From: Flavobacterium gelidicaeli
Lineage (GTDB): Bacteria; Bacteroidota; Bacteroidia; Flavobacteriales; Flavobacteriaceae
Assembly (NCBI RefSeq): GCF_013294005.1
Contig: NZ_JABSNK010000003.1
Location: 310,001 to 374,000 of the forward strand
DNA: 64,000 nucleotides
Direction of reading: 5' to 3'
Shown: in pieces, positions 54,484 through 64,000 of the stretch
Layout of the letters: each line of letters opens with the position of its first letter
How positions within the stretch are numbered: the first letter of the stretch is position 1
Translations under genes and position numbers: made by a program
The notes under the pieces: generated by a model
What the model saw: the letters and a program-made list of their open reading frames with translations, nothing else
The model's database searches: none
Told to the model about the DNA's origin: nothing

Positions 54484-55650
54484 ATGAATACTACTTTAAT
54501 CAATAAAACCAGCAGCTATTTCCAACAAGTATTTCAGTCTGAACCTACTACTGTAGTTCTTTCTCCTGGGAGAATCAATATCATTGGAGAACACATTGAC
54601 TATAACGATGGTTATGTTCTACCTGCTGCCATCGACAAGATAATTTGTTTTGCTTTCGAAAAAAATAATTCAAATACTTCTAGCGTAATTGCCATGGATC
54701 TTGATGATGAATTTGAAATTGATGTTACAAAAGAAATCACGCAAACTGAAAGTGTTTGGACAAATTATATCAGAGGAGTTTTGCAACAATTAAAGCAAAA
54801 CGGTTTTAAATTTGAAGGTGTTAACTGTGTTTTCAGTAGCAACATTCCAGTGGGTTCTGGGCTATCGTCTTCGGCAGCTTTAGAATGCGGATTTTTATTT
54901 GGTATGAATGAACTATTTCAATTAAATATAAAGCCTATCGATATTGCTTTGTTAGGTCAAAAAGCAGAACATTGGGTAGGAATTCATTGCGGAATAATGG
55001 ATCAGTTTTCCAGCGTTATGGGTAAGGAGAACAAAGTCGTTAAAATTGACTGCCGCACGCTAGAATACACGTATCATGAAGCCAACTTTAATGAGTATTC
55101 CTTAATTTTATTTGATTCGAATGTAAAGCATTCCCTAATGACATCGGCGTATAACGAGCGTAGAGATCAATGTGAGGAAGGGATAGCAATTGTGAAACAA
55201 AATTTCCCCGAAATCAATAGTTTTAGAGATTGTACTGAGCAAACTATTATTGATCTAAAGGGAAAAATGAGTGCCGATGTGTACAAGCGTTCGCTATTTG
55301 TCGTAAAAGAGATTAATAGAGTTATTGAAGCTTGCAAAGCCTTAGACAATGGTAACATCGCCCTTTTAGGCGAATTAATGTTTGCAACGCATGAAGGTTT
55401 GTCTAAAAATTATGAAGTAAGTTGTGAGGAACTGGACGTTCTTGTGGATTTAGCTAAAGCAGAAGAAGCAGTTATAGGATCTCGATTAATGGGTGGCGGT
55501 TTTGGCGGTTGCACTATTAATTTAGTCAAAAAAGGATTTGAGGATGAAGTAAAAGCAAAATTTTCAAAAGCTTATTTTGATACCTTTAACATAGAACTAA
55601 AAATTTATGATGTTACCATTGGAAACGGAACATCACTTTATAAAAAATAA
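54484..55650 (+). CDS. galK: Galactokinase
   Basis: The 388-residue GHMP kinase shows the galactose signature GRINIIGEHIDYNDGYVLPAAID, the ATP-binding PVGSGLSSSAALE loop, and GGGFGGCTINLV near the C-terminus. It phosphorylates alpha-D-galactose to galactose-1-phosphate, step one of the Leloir pathway. It follows galM with 12 bases between and is followed by galT after 5. The order galM-galK-galT-galE with a Na+-coupled transporter is complete for galactose use. Confidence 0.95.
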   Translation: MNTTLINKTSSYFQQVFQSEPTTVVLSPGRINIIGEHIDYNDGYVLPAAIDKIICFAFEKNNSNTSSVIAMDLDDEFEIDVTKEITQTESVWTNYIRGVLQQLKQNGFKFEGVNCVFSSNIPVGSGLSSSAALECGFLFGMNELFQLNIKPIDIALLGQKAEHWVGIHCGIMDQFSSVMGKENKVVKIDCRTLEYTYHEANFNEYSLILFDSNVKHSLMTSAYNERRDQCEEGIAIVKQNFPEINSFRDCTEQTIIDLKGKMSADVYKRSLFVVKEINRVIEACKALDNGNIALLGELMFATHEGLSKNYEVSCEELDVLVDLAKAEEAVIGSRLMGGGFGGCTINLVKKGFEDEVKAKFSKAYFDTFNIELKIYDVTIGNGTSLYKK

Positions 55651-55655
55651 TTATC

Positions 55656-56705
55656 ATGAAAAAATTTGACATAAACGAAGATCCACATAGAAGGTATAAT
55701 CCGTTAATAAACGAGTGGGTTCTAGTATCTCCGCACCGTTCTAAACGCCCGTGGCAAGGACAAAATGAAAGTATTTCTAAGGAGGAATTACCTGCTTATG
55801 ATCCTACTTGCTACTTGTGTGCAGGAAATGTGCGTGCTAATGGTGAAGTAAATCCAGATTATAAAAAGAGTTTTGTTTTCGAAAATGACTTTGCTGCCCT
55901 AAAACAAGAACCTATTGATTTTCAAGAAGATAAAAACAACTTGTTTTTTAAAGCACAACCAGAAAGAGGTATTTCTAAGGTTGTTTGTTTCTCACCAGAG
56001 CACAATTTGACATTACCAGAAATGACTGTCGATGCGATCAGTGATATTATTGCTACTTGGCAAAAAGAATATACTGATTTAGGAAGCATCGATTACATCA
56101 ATCACGTACAAATATTTGAAAATAAAGGTAGTGTTATGGGTTGTAGTAACCCGCATCCTCATGGTCAAATTTGGGCGCAATCTTCACTGCCAACAGAGGT
56201 AGAAAAAACGCAAGCCAACTTACAAGCATACTATAAAAAGCAGGGTACAAACTTGCTTCAAGATTACTTGCACGAAGAATTAAAACTTAAAGAGCGTGTG
56301 GTTGTCGAAAACGATCATTTTGCTGCACTAGTACCTTTCTGGGCTGTGTGGCCATTTGAAACCATGATTATCAGTAAAAGACACATTACTAAAATTACGG
56401 ACTTCACTACTGACGAAGCAACGGCTTTTGCTAGTATTTTAAAGCAATTGACAACACGTTACGACAACCTTTTTGAAACTTCATTTCCCTATTCTTCAGG
56501 AGTTCATCAAGCGCCTACAGATGGTGAGCAGCATCCTGAATGGCAATTCCACATGCATTTTTATCCGCCATTATTGCGTTCTGCAACCGTTAAGAAATTT
56601 ATGGTAGGTTATGAGATGATGGGAGAATCACAAAGAGACATCACTGCCGAAAAAAGTGCTCAAATGCTTAGAGACCTTTCTGACGTTCACTATAAAAACA
56701 AATAA
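55656..56705 (+). CDS. galT: Galactose-1-phosphate uridylyltransferase
   Basis: The 349-residue protein belongs to the class I GalT/HIT family: NPLINEWVLVSPHRSKRPWQGQ at the start, the catalytic His-x-His in SNPHPHGQIWAQ, the zinc-binding Cys pair in DPTCYLCAG and the H-x-H-x-H type pattern near the end. It transfers UMP from UDP-glucose to galactose-1-phosphate. It lies between galK and galE with 5 and 2 base gaps, so it is cotranscribed and probably coupled. Confidence 0.95.
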   Translation: MKKFDINEDPHRRYNPLINEWVLVSPHRSKRPWQGQNESISKEELPAYDPTCYLCAGNVRANGEVNPDYKKSFVFENDFAALKQEPIDFQEDKNNLFFKAQPERGISKVVCFSPEHNLTLPEMTVDAISDIIATWQKEYTDLGSIDYINHVQIFENKGSVMGCSNPHPHGQIWAQSSLPTEVEKTQANLQAYYKKQGTNLLQDYLHEELKLKERVVVENDHFAALVPFWAVWPFETMIISKRHITKITDFTTDEATAFASILKQLTTRYDNLFETSFPYSSGVHQAPTDGEQHPEWQFHMHFYPPLLRSATVKKFMVGYEMMGESQRDITAEKSAQMLRDLSDVHYKNK

Positions 56706-56707
56706 TT

Positions 56708-57730
56708 ATGAAAATTGTAGTTACTGGAGGTTTGGGATTTATAGGTTCGCATACCGTGGTCGAATTGCAAAACAAAGGCTATGAAGTTATTGTTATTGAT
56801 AATTTATCAAATGCTACCGAAGATGTTTTACAAGGAATCACGGCAATAACGGGAACGACTCCCCTATTTGAAAAATTAGATTTACGTGAAAAGGCGGTGG
56901 TTCAAGACTTCTTTAAAAGACATCAGGATATTAAAGGAGTTATTCATTTTGCAGCTTCAAAAGCAGTAGGAGAAAGCGTGGGTAATCCCTTGCTTTATTA
57001 TGAAAACAACATCAATTCATTGGTATATTTACTTCAAGAATTAGAGAAAAAAGAAGATGCTCATTTTATCTTTAGCTCTTCTTGTACCGTTTATGGTCAA
57101 GCCAAAGTGATGCCAATTGATGAGAACACGGCCGTTCAAACCGCGCTGTCTCCTTATGGTAATACCAAGCAAATAGGTGAGGAAATCATATCAGATGTAG
57201 CAAAAACAAGTGGTATCAACGCTATACTGTTGCGTTACTTTAATCCTGTTGGAGCGCATCCCACAGCAGAAATTGGGGAATTACCGCTAGGTGTACCACA
57301 AAATCTAGTGCCGTTTATTACGCAAACTGCAGTTGGTTTAAGAAGCGAACTACTAGTGTACGGTGATGATTACCCTACTACTGACGGAACATGCATACGT
57401 GATTACATTCATGTAGTAGATCTAGCTAAAGCTCATGTGGTTGCGCTAGAGCGTTTACTCGACAAGAAAAACAATGAGAAAGTAGAAACGTTTAATTTAG
57501 GAACCGGTGTAGGAAGTTCTGTTCTAGAAGTTATTCATGCATTCGAAAAAGTGAGCGGTAAAAAACTCAATTATAGCATTGTTGATCGCAGAGCTGGTGA
57601 CATTACCTCAGCGTTTGCTAATACTGATAAAGCCAATGAAGTGCTAGGATGGAAAACCCAACTTACACTTGAACAAGCCATGGAGAGCGCTTGGAAATGG
57701 GAGCAAAAAGTGCGTGGCATTACGATTTAG
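56708..57730 (+). CDS. galE: UDP-glucose 4-epimerase
   Basis: The 340-residue extended SDR has the NAD motif GGLGFIGSHT, followed by VIVIDNLSNA. The catalytic Ser and the Y-x-x-x-K pair are in SSSCTVYGQ and PYGNTKQIGEE, and the substrate loop RYFNPVGAHPTAEIGE follows. It interconverts UDP-galactose and UDP-glucose and closes the Leloir cycle. It is the fourth gene of the gal operon, two bases after galT. Confidence 0.95.
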   Translation: MKIVVTGGLGFIGSHTVVELQNKGYEVIVIDNLSNATEDVLQGITAITGTTPLFEKLDLREKAVVQDFFKRHQDIKGVIHFAASKAVGESVGNPLLYYENNINSLVYLLQELEKKEDAHFIFSSSCTVYGQAKVMPIDENTAVQTALSPYGNTKQIGEEIISDVAKTSGINAILLRYFNPVGAHPTAEIGELPLGVPQNLVPFITQTAVGLRSELLVYGDDYPTTDGTCIRDYIHVVDLAKAHVVALERLLDKKNNEKVETFNLGTGVGSSVLEVIHAFEKVSGKKLNYSIVDRRAGDITSAFANTDKANEVLGWKTQLTLEQAMESAWKWEQKVRGITI

Positions 57731-57791
57731 ATTAGCAGAGACTTAAAAGGTTTTAATTAAAAATAGTGTTTAAAATAATAACAAAAAATAT

Positions 57792-59456
57792 ATGGTAACT
57801 GACTTTGGATTTCTAGATTATGCGGTATTTACTGCTTATGCAGTTCTTATTTTAGGTGTGGGACTGTGGGTATCGCGAGATAAAGATGGCCAACAAAAAA
57901 ATGCTGAAGATTATTTTCTTGCCAGTAAATCATTGCCTTGGTGGGCAATTGGTTCTTCATTAATTGCTGCAAATATATCTGCAGAGCAATTTATAGGAAT
58001 GTCAGGTTCTGGTTTTGCACTAGGTTTAGCTATTGCTTCATATGAATGGATGGCTGCATTCACACTTATAATCGTTGGGAAATATTTCCTTCCTATTTTT
58101 ATCGAAAAAGGAATTTATACGATTCCTGAGTTTGTCGAAAAAAGATTCTCTACAAACCTTAAAACGATCCTCGCTATTTTCTGGATTGCACTCTATGTTT
58201 TTGTGAACCTAACCACTGTTTTATATTTAGGAGGTTTAGCAATCGAAACCATATTAGGTGTTGACATGATCTATGCTATTATTGGCCTTGCCTTATTTTC
58301 GGCTGCATATTCTTTATACGGTGGCTTATCAGCTGTAGCATGGACAGACGTTATACAAGTTGTCTTTTTAGTTTTAGGAGGGTTAGTTACCACTTACTTA
58401 GCCTTAAATACGGTTTCTGACGGCGCTGGAGTATGGCAAGGTTTGACTACAATATATAATGCAGCTCCAGATCGCTTTGTTATGATCTTAGATAAATCAA
58501 ACCCAGAGTACATGAATTTACCAGGTATAGGGGTTTTAATTGGGGGATTATGGGTGGCTAATATTTATTACTGGGGTTTCAACCAGTATATTATTCAAAG
58601 AACATTGGCTGCAAAATCATTAAGAGAAGCGCAAAAAGGTATTTTATTAGCTGGATTTTTAAAGATTATCATTCCTTTAATTGTAGTAATTCCTGGTATT
58701 GCAGCCTATGTGATTGTAAATGATCCCGCTATTATGGCGAGATTAGGAGCTTCGGCAATGGTAAATCTTCCGGGTGTAGGTACAGCAGATAGAGCCTACC
58801 CATGGTTATTGCATTTTCTTCCAGCAGGATTAAAAGGTTTGGCTTTTGCGGCATTAGCGGCAGCAATAGTATCGTCATTAGCATCAATGCTTAATTCGAC
58901 TTCGACCATTTTTACAATGGATATTTACAAGCAGTACATTAATAAAAATGCAGATGATAAGACTACCGTAAATGTAGGGCGTATCTCTGGTGCAGTTGCT
59001 TTATTAATCGCTGTATTAATGGCTCCATTATTAGGAGGAATAGACCAAGCATTCCAGTTTATTCAGGAGTATACAGGACTTGTAAGTCCAGGAATATTAG
59101 GGGTGTTCTTATTGGGATTATTTTGGAAAAAAACAACAAACAAAGCTGCAATCTGGGGTGCCTTACTATCAGTACCGATCGCTTTATTCTTTAAAGTAGG
59201 ACCTAAATCATGGGCAGCAGGAACTGGAATAGAATCATTTTTCCCATCTTTACCATGGATGGACCAGATGGGCTACACTACCCTTTTAACAATTATTCTA
59301 ATAGTGATACTAAGTCTAGCGCAAAATAAAGGTCAAGATGATGCAAAAGGCATCCCTTTAAACAAAGAAATATTCAAAACTTCACCTTTGTTTAATATTT
59401 GCTCATTTGCCATTATTTTAATCGTAGCGGTAATCTATGCGCTATTCTGGAAATAA
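57792..59456 (+). CDS. Sodium/sugar symporter of the SSS (SGLT) family
   Basis: The 554-residue membrane protein has about 14 hydrophobic segments and the SSS features: FLASKSLPWWAIGSSLIAANISAEQFIGMSGSGFALG (with Na+-site motifs), YTIPEFVEKRFS, and the R-T-L-A-A-K motif (IIQRTLAAKSLREAQKG). It would cotransport a hexose with Na+. It is the last gene of the operon, 61 bases after galE, and ends at a terminator. Galactose is the likely cargo because of its place in the Leloir operon; the cargo is not proven. Confidence 0.92.
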   Translation: MVTDFGFLDYAVFTAYAVLILGVGLWVSRDKDGQQKNAEDYFLASKSLPWWAIGSSLIAANISAEQFIGMSGSGFALGLAIASYEWMAAFTLIIVGKYFLPIFIEKGIYTIPEFVEKRFSTNLKTILAIFWIALYVFVNLTTVLYLGGLAIETILGVDMIYAIIGLALFSAAYSLYGGLSAVAWTDVIQVVFLVLGGLVTTYLALNTVSDGAGVWQGLTTIYNAAPDRFVMILDKSNPEYMNLPGIGVLIGGLWVANIYYWGFNQYIIQRTLAAKSLREAQKGILLAGFLKIIIPLIVVIPGIAAYVIVNDPAIMARLGASAMVNLPGVGTADRAYPWLLHFLPAGLKGLAFAALAAAIVSSLASMLNSTSTIFTMDIYKQYINKNADDKTTVNVGRISGAVALLIAVLMAPLLGGIDQAFQFIQEYTGLVSPGILGVFLLGLFWKKTTNKAAIWGALLSVPIALFFKVGPKSWAAGTGIESFFPSLPWMDQMGYTTLLTIILIVILSLAQNKGQDDAKGIPLNKEIFKTSPLFNICSFAIILIVAVIYALFWK

Positions 59457-59487
59457 TTAAAACCTGTTTTTTGAACATTACAAGAGG

Positions 59488-59528
59488 AAATGCACTTGCA
59501 AAAATTATTTTGCAGGTGCATTTATTTT
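59488..59528 (+). terminator. Terminator of the gal operon
   Basis: A 16-bp stem with one mismatch, AAATGCACTTGCAAAA / TTTTGCAGGTGCATTT, with a short loop and T-rich tail, 31 bases after the transporter stop codon. Confidence 0.85.
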
Positions 59529-59754
59529 ATAAACAATTTTAAATTAACAGCGCAACAAATTTAGTTTTGACACAGTTGTGTTTCTAAAGCTATTATTTCA
59601 GCATTACTACTTAAAATAGCTAGCAATTATCAAATTTGTACTGATTTAATAAACTTTATTAAAATTAGTAGTTTACATTAATGTCCTAATTTTTGATGAC
59701 AATCTCTTTCAATTAAATCTTTTCTGATGAGTCTACGCTTGAATATCTAATAAA

Positions 59755-60448
59755 GTTAAATTATTAAAAAACGTAACAATACATGGTTTCATCATTTCGA
59801 TTGCAGAAGAAACACAAATCAATCAGGATTTCACCTATTCAATAGATGCTATAAATCAAGGGCTTACAATCGCGCTTTTTGATAGTGAGGCCGATGAGAT
59901 TATCTGAGATAAAGTAATTGTCAACGACTTTAAAGGCGAGAGTCATGATACGAATCATTTAATCGATACTGGGTATAAAAAAAATTGCAGTGGTCTCGGT
60001 AATTGATAATTTGAATGTAATGAAACTACGGCTTTAAGGTTGTAAGAAGGCAATTGTAGAGCACGATATCGAGATAAAAGAAAAAATAATTGTTCGCCTA
60101 TCAAAAAACGAATACTTGAAAACAGCCATGAAAATTGTCCTTGCTGATAAAACAATCGATGGTTTGCTATATGTTGAAGAAAGTTCAGCGATGTTATCCT
60201 TAGACTTAATAAAGAAGATGCAGTATAAAATACCAGACGAAATGGCAATGATATGTTTTACTAATGGAAAACTACCTCAGCATGTTACTCCTACCATAAT
60301 TACCATCGGCCAGCACGGAAATTTTATAGGAGAAATGGCTATCAAAATGCTTGTGGACAGACTCGAAAGCAAAACAGAATTGGAATTTTCGACTAAAATT
60401 ATAAAAACGAGTTTAATTCAAAGGCAGTCAACCGCTCAGGTACAATAG
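59755..60448 (+). pseudogene. LacI-family regulator, decayed, HTH part lost
   Basis: The translation reads as the effector half of a LacI/PurR-type regulator: HGFIISIAEETQINQDF, INQGLTIALFDSEADEII, then TGA where a Cys or Trp is expected, DKVIVNDFKGESHDTNHLIDTGYKK, then a frameshift in an A-run. Later frames give IAVVSVIDNLNVMKLRL and, from 60116, ADKTIDGLLYVEESSAMLSLDLIKKM, MICFTNGKLPQHVTPTIITI and GEMAIKMLVDRLES. The DNA-binding domain is missing at the start. It follows the gal operon and may once have been the sugar regulator here. Confidence 0.8.
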
Positions 60449-60740
60449 TCACTACTAATTAGACCTATTACTTTGATAAAGTGAAGCTTAGATAATGACT
60501 AATTTTAAATTGAGATTAATAATATTAAATTGAGATCAACGTTATGATTTAAAATGATGTTATTTATACATTTAACTTATTGACTATAATTGCAATTCAT
60601 TAAAAAGAATTATTACGTTCATTAAAACAAAGCAAATCAATTGATTAAAGGATAATTTAGTCATTAAGTTTTGTGGAAAAATCGAGGCACATACAGTTAT
60701 AAATTTTGATACATGCAGCACAGATAAGTATGTAGCTGAT

Positions 60741-60765
60741 TAGATTCGAACCCTAACTCCCCACT
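60741..60765. other. Degenerate tRNA 3'-end-like sequence, possible attachment site
   Basis: TAGATTCGAACCC then TAACTCCCCACT resembles the T-arm and acceptor end of tRNA-Tyr (GGTTCGAATCC then CTACTCTCCCCACT at 48553-48577), with a one-base gap and three or four mismatches. It lies just before a terminator, as at a tRNA end. It could be the displaced attachment half of an element that starts at tRNA-Tyr 12 kb away. It could also be an unrelated tRNA remnant. Confidence 0.4.
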
Positions 60766-60796
60766 TAAAAAAGCTGCAATTTTATTGCAGCTTTTT
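60766..60796 (+). terminator. Terminator hairpin after the tRNA-like sequence
   Basis: Stem AAAAAGCTGCAA / TTGCAGCTTTTT with a short loop and a T-tract directly beyond the tRNA-like end. Confidence 0.8.
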
Positions 60797-61450
60797 CGTT
60801 TTCAATATATCCCTTTTTGACGCGCAATACTTATCTTCTATCATTAAAATTACACGAGCATTCCCCTTACTAATTATAGATTTACTTCCTCTACGATTGT
60901 ATAAAGCATGTCTTTTGCTTATTCGAAAACAAATCTTCCCCTAGACCTTTTCTACTAAATACCTTCTATACATATACGCAGTAACGATAAATGGAAAAGC
61001 CATTGTTAAACATTGTAAATCTCATTTTCTCGCCTTTTTTCTTGAAGCCATCATTGAATTTAACATCCTCAAATTAACGCCAACTTTTTATTGCTTCCAG
61101 AAAATAACTTAAAACCAATAAGTAACTCATTTACAACCTCATCCTTAGTTACGAAATCTAAATAATGGGTAATTTAAAACAGATGAAGGGTAATTTAAAG
61201 GAGGTTTGAAACTTAATATAGTGGTTAATTTGTTAGAAATAATTGCAGTATCTATAAATTATTTAGATAAAAATTATTGATACTATAAATTAATAAACAT
61301 AATAAAACTAAAACCACAACTAAATAGTAAAAAACAATTAGACAAATTATTACTCAATAAAATAACTATCAAACATTATTAACAATACGCTTTCCACCCA
61401 CTCTTTAATGATAAAACATCTATTTCTAACTAAAAATCAATAACCAACAA
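60797..61450 (+). other. Intergenic region before the second SusC gene
   Basis: Over 650 bp without an intact gene. On the minus strand at about 60830-60960 there is an open stretch of some 40 codons with a basic translation (FRISKRHALYNRRGSK) that is not recognised. The region near 61150-61450 is very A/T-rich and should hold the promoter of the receptor, but no consensus box was found with confidence. Confidence 0.4.
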
Positions 61451-64000
61451 ATGAAACATCTCAATTTTAAAAAAGGCAACTATCATATATTATGGAAATT
61501 TGATTTACTAAAACGATATGCGATTTTTTTGCCACTTCTTTCTGTTTGTCAAATACAAGCAAAGTCCCATGTAAATCTGGAACTGACTAACAAAACTAGT
61601 GTTTACATATCCCATCTCAATCAAGTAGACAGGCAAATTACAGGTCAAGTGACAGATGGAAAAGGCCCACTACCTGGGGTTAATGTAAATATTAAGGGGT
61701 CTACTGTAGGAACGGTGACTGATATGGATGGGAACTTCACCCTATCTGTAAAAGATAATAATGCTATTCTTGTTTTTAGCTATATGGGTTTTGACTCTAA
61801 GGAAGTAGCTTTAAAAAGTCAAAATTCTTTAAAGATAGTTTTAACTGAAACGTCGTCTAACTTAGATGAAGTAGTTGTTGTAGGATACACCACCAAGAAA
61901 AAAGGAGAAGTCACTGGTTCGATTAGTACCATAAGCTCTAAAGAAATACAAAATACAAGTAATAATGATGTGGCTAAATCGCTAGCTGGTAAAGTTCCTG
62001 GTTTAATTGTGGTTGATAGAGGTGGATATCCCGGTGCAACTGGAAACACTACCTTATTGATTAGAGGAAAGGCTACTCTGGGTAATAATTCTCCATTGAT
62101 AATAATTGACGGTATATACTCAACAGATTTCTCCTATTTGTCTCCTCAAGACATTGAGTCAATGTCTATTTTAAAGGATGGGGCCGCTGCTATCTATGGT
62201 GCACGTGCAGCAAATGGTGTTATATTAATCACCACTAAAAGAGGTAAATCTGGAAAAACTAAAATTAATCTCTCTTCAACTTATAGTCTTTCGTCTTTTT
62301 CAGTAAAGAACAAATTTATGTCTTCTGAACAATATGCTATTTATAATAATGAAATAGCAGAACGTAATGGAACTGCGTTGCCGTACACCCAAGATGACAT
62401 TACTAAATTTGCTTCAGGAACAGATCCTATAAATTATCCTAACACCAATTTTGCGGATCTAACTTTCGCTAAAAATTCTCCTTTAAGAAGAACTTCTTTG
62501 AATATTTCTGGCGGTACTGAGAAAATAAATTACTTTGTTAGTGCTGACAATATGGATCAAGTGGGACTGTTTAAATCCGGTAGCTTGAACTTCAAACAAA
62601 ATCAAATACGCTCTAACGTAGACATTAAAATTGGAGAAGACTTTAAATTAGGAGTTGATTTAAATGCTCGCTTTGGAGTGAACAATCAACCAGGTGTTGA
62701 CTTAGCATACATTTACAAGCACATTTACACTAACGAACCAACACAAGTAGGAATATATCCAAATGGCCTTGTAGGTTGGGGTGGAGAGAATGGTTCTAAC
62801 CCTGCAATCATGTCTACAAATGCTTCTGGTTTTCAAAAACAAAGCGATACTAATTTAAGAGGTAGATTTTCTTACGACTGGGATTTACACAAATTAACTA
62901 AAGGTTTGTCTGTTAAAGGTTTCTTAGGAATTAGAAAAATGAATAACGACAATAAAAGTTGGTACACACCTTGGACTGTTAATCAGTACGTTTCGTCTAC
63001 TGGAGAATATGTGCCTACTATAGGTTTTTCTCAACAAGGTCAAGAAAGTATTTTACGTGAAAGTTTCTGGAAGAACGATCAAACAATGGTGAATTCTACA
63101 CTTCATTACAACACTAAAATTGGTGAGAAGCACGCTATAACAGCTTTTATAGGAGCAGAAAAAACTAAAGAAAGCTCTAGAGAGTTTTATGCTCAACGTA
63201 CCGGTTTTCCTAGTAAAGATCACCCCGAATTATTCGCAGGAAGTGACAACGGACAAATCTCAGGAGGTTCATCTAGTGAATGGGGACGTGTAAACTATTT
63301 TGGTTCCTTGTCTTACGACTATTCTAAAAAATACTATGTAGATTTTACATTACGTCGTGATGGATCAAGCAATTTTGGACCAGGAAAACAATTTGGTACC
63401 TTCCCTGGTATTGCTTTATCATGGGCCATAAATAAAGAAAAGTTCCTTGAAAATATATCTTGGATTAATTCTATCCGTTTGAGAGCATCATCAGCAGTAA
63501 TGGGTAATGACCAAATCGCAGGTTTTCAATATCAAACAAGTTATAACTATGGTGGACCTACTAATACTGCTCAGCCTAACTACTATATCTTTGGTACAAA
63601 TGGTGTAAGAGAAAATGGTTATGTAAGTGCTAATGTTCCTAATCCTAACATTACTTGGGAAACAGCATACATTAAAAACTTAGGAGTTAATTTCAGCTTA
63701 TTTGATAACAGATTAACAGCTGATGCCAACTATTTTTATCAAAAAAGAACAGACATCTTAATTACAAAGGCTGCAGCGATACCAGATGCAGTAGGCTTAA
63801 ATTTACCCCAACAAAATCTTGGAAAAGTAGATAATTATGGTGTAGAATTTCAGGTAGGTTGGAGCGACAAAATTGGCGACCTCTCATATAATATAGGTGG
63901 TAATTTTACACAAGCAAAAAACAAAGTTGTTTATATGGCAGAAGCTGCTGATGTTCCAGATGCTTTAAAGCGCGAAGGTCACTCACTGGATTCCTATATT
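61451..64000 (+). CDS. SusC/RagA TonB-dependent receptor, 3' end outside window
   Basis: An 850-codon open frame from ATG 61451 to the window edge. After a signal segment (residues about 20-40) come a carboxypeptidase-regulatory-like domain (about 58-135: ITGQVTDGKGPLPGVNVNIKGS), a TonB-box-like stretch (LDEVVVVGYTTKKKGEVTGSI) and the plug (to about 275, with ILKDGAAAIYGARAANGVILITTKRG). The start of the beta-barrel follows. It has no STN domain, unlike the receptor at 13502, so it is not of the FecR-signalling class. The SusD partner should lie downstream, beyond the window. The cargo is unknown. Confidence 0.9.
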   Translation, partial: MKHLNFKKGNYHILWKFDLLKRYAIFLPLLSVCQIQAKSHVNLELTNKTSVYISHLNQVDRQITGQVTDGKGPLPGVNVNIKGSTVGTVTDMDGNFTLSVKDNNAILVFSYMGFDSKEVALKSQNSLKIVLTETSSNLDEVVVVGYTTKKKGEVTGSISTISSKEIQNTSNNDVAKSLAGKVPGLIVVDRGGYPGATGNTTLLIRGKATLGNNSPLIIIDGIYSTDFSYLSPQDIESMSILKDGAAAIYGARAANGVILITTKRGKSGKTKINLSSTYSLSSFSVKNKFMSSEQYAIYNNEIAERNGTALPYTQDDITKFASGTDPINYPNTNFADLTFAKNSPLRRTSLNISGGTEKINYFVSADNMDQVGLFKSGSLNFKQNQIRSNVDIKIGEDFKLGVDLNARFGVNNQPGVDLAYIYKHIYTNEPTQVGIYPNGLVGWGGENGSNPAIMSTNASGFQKQSDTNLRGRFSYDWDLHKLTKGLSVKGFLGIRKMNNDNKSWYTPWTVNQYVSSTGEYVPTIGFSQQGQESILRESFWKNDQTMVNSTLHYNTKIGEKHAITAFIGAEKTKESSREFYAQRTGFPSKDHPELFAGSDNGQISGGSSSEWGRVNYFGSLSYDYSKKYYVDFTLRRDGSSNFGPGKQFGTFPGIALSWAINKEKFLENISWINSIRLRASSAVMGNDQIAGFQYQTSYNYGGPTNTAQPNYYIFGTNGVRENGYVSANVPNPNITWETAYIKNLGVNFSLFDNRLTADANYFYQKRTDILITKAAAIPDAVGLNLPQQNLGKVDNYGVEFQVGWSDKIGDLSYNIGGNFTQAKNKVVYMAEAADVPDALKREGHSLDSYI

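Noticed and set aside
59955..60248. 97-codon minus-strand frame over the LacI remnant
   Set aside because: The plus strand has clear LacI-type motifs across frames; the minus frame is accidental.

Overview
The window comes from a member of the Bacteroidota, most likely the Flavobacteriaceae (Flavobacterium-like). The evidence is the AT-rich sequence, perfect TAnnTTTG -7 boxes in front of several genes, two SusC-type receptors with a SusD, an ECF sigma/FecR pair, a type IX (gliding) C-terminal sorting domain and Bacteroidota-type integrase and transporter families.

Layout. 1-5.2 kb is an accessory, decaying defence-type patch: a restriction-endonuclease-like gene cut by the window edge, two lipoproteins, remnants of a GmrSD/DUF262 gene and of a HipA kinase, an AbiE-like antitoxin with its nucleotidyltransferase toxin broken by one in-frame stop, and a HigA-like antitoxin without a toxin. 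5.5-8.5 kb holds a short-chain dehydrogenase, a 58-residue Hc1 histone-like protein and an alpha-ketoglutaric-semialdehyde-type aldehyde dehydrogenase. 8.7-18.6 kb, all on the minus strand, is a regulated uptake locus: ECF sigma factor, FecR, STN-bearing SusC, SusD, a GDPD-alkaline phosphatase fusion and a PI-PLC lipoprotein. This reads as a system that cleaves, dephosphorylates and imports phosphoinositide or glycerophosphodiester material. 19-20.4 kb is a CBM32-PL7 alginate lyase. A 25-bp palindromic operator is shared, with two mismatches, by this lyase and the aldehyde dehydrogenase 13 kb away, so a uronate/alginate regulon is likely.

21.4-34.3 kb is one 4280-residue secreted adhesin: an IgGFc-binding-like head, about 18 DUF11 domains, ten tandem HYR-like units, calcium-binding type 3 repeats and a type B T9SS sorting domain. 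34.6-48 kb is mostly housekeeping or poorly known: GYF-domain membrane protein, prolyl-hydroxylase-like oxygenase, MoxR ATPase plus VWA pair, ModF-like ABC protein, YchJ protein, CHASE-PAS histidine kinase with response regulator, J-KTSC protein, and a DUF4369-thioredoxin lipoprotein interrupted by one TGA.

48.5-60.8 kb starts with tRNA-Tyr and a tyrosine recombinase and ends with a degenerate tRNA 3'-end-like sequence. Between them are decayed AKR, AraC and LacI genes around an intact GntR regulator and the Leloir operon galM-galK-galT-galE plus an SSS-family transporter. The last 2.5 kb is the start of a second SusC receptor. No CRISPR array, insertion sequence or rRNA was seen.
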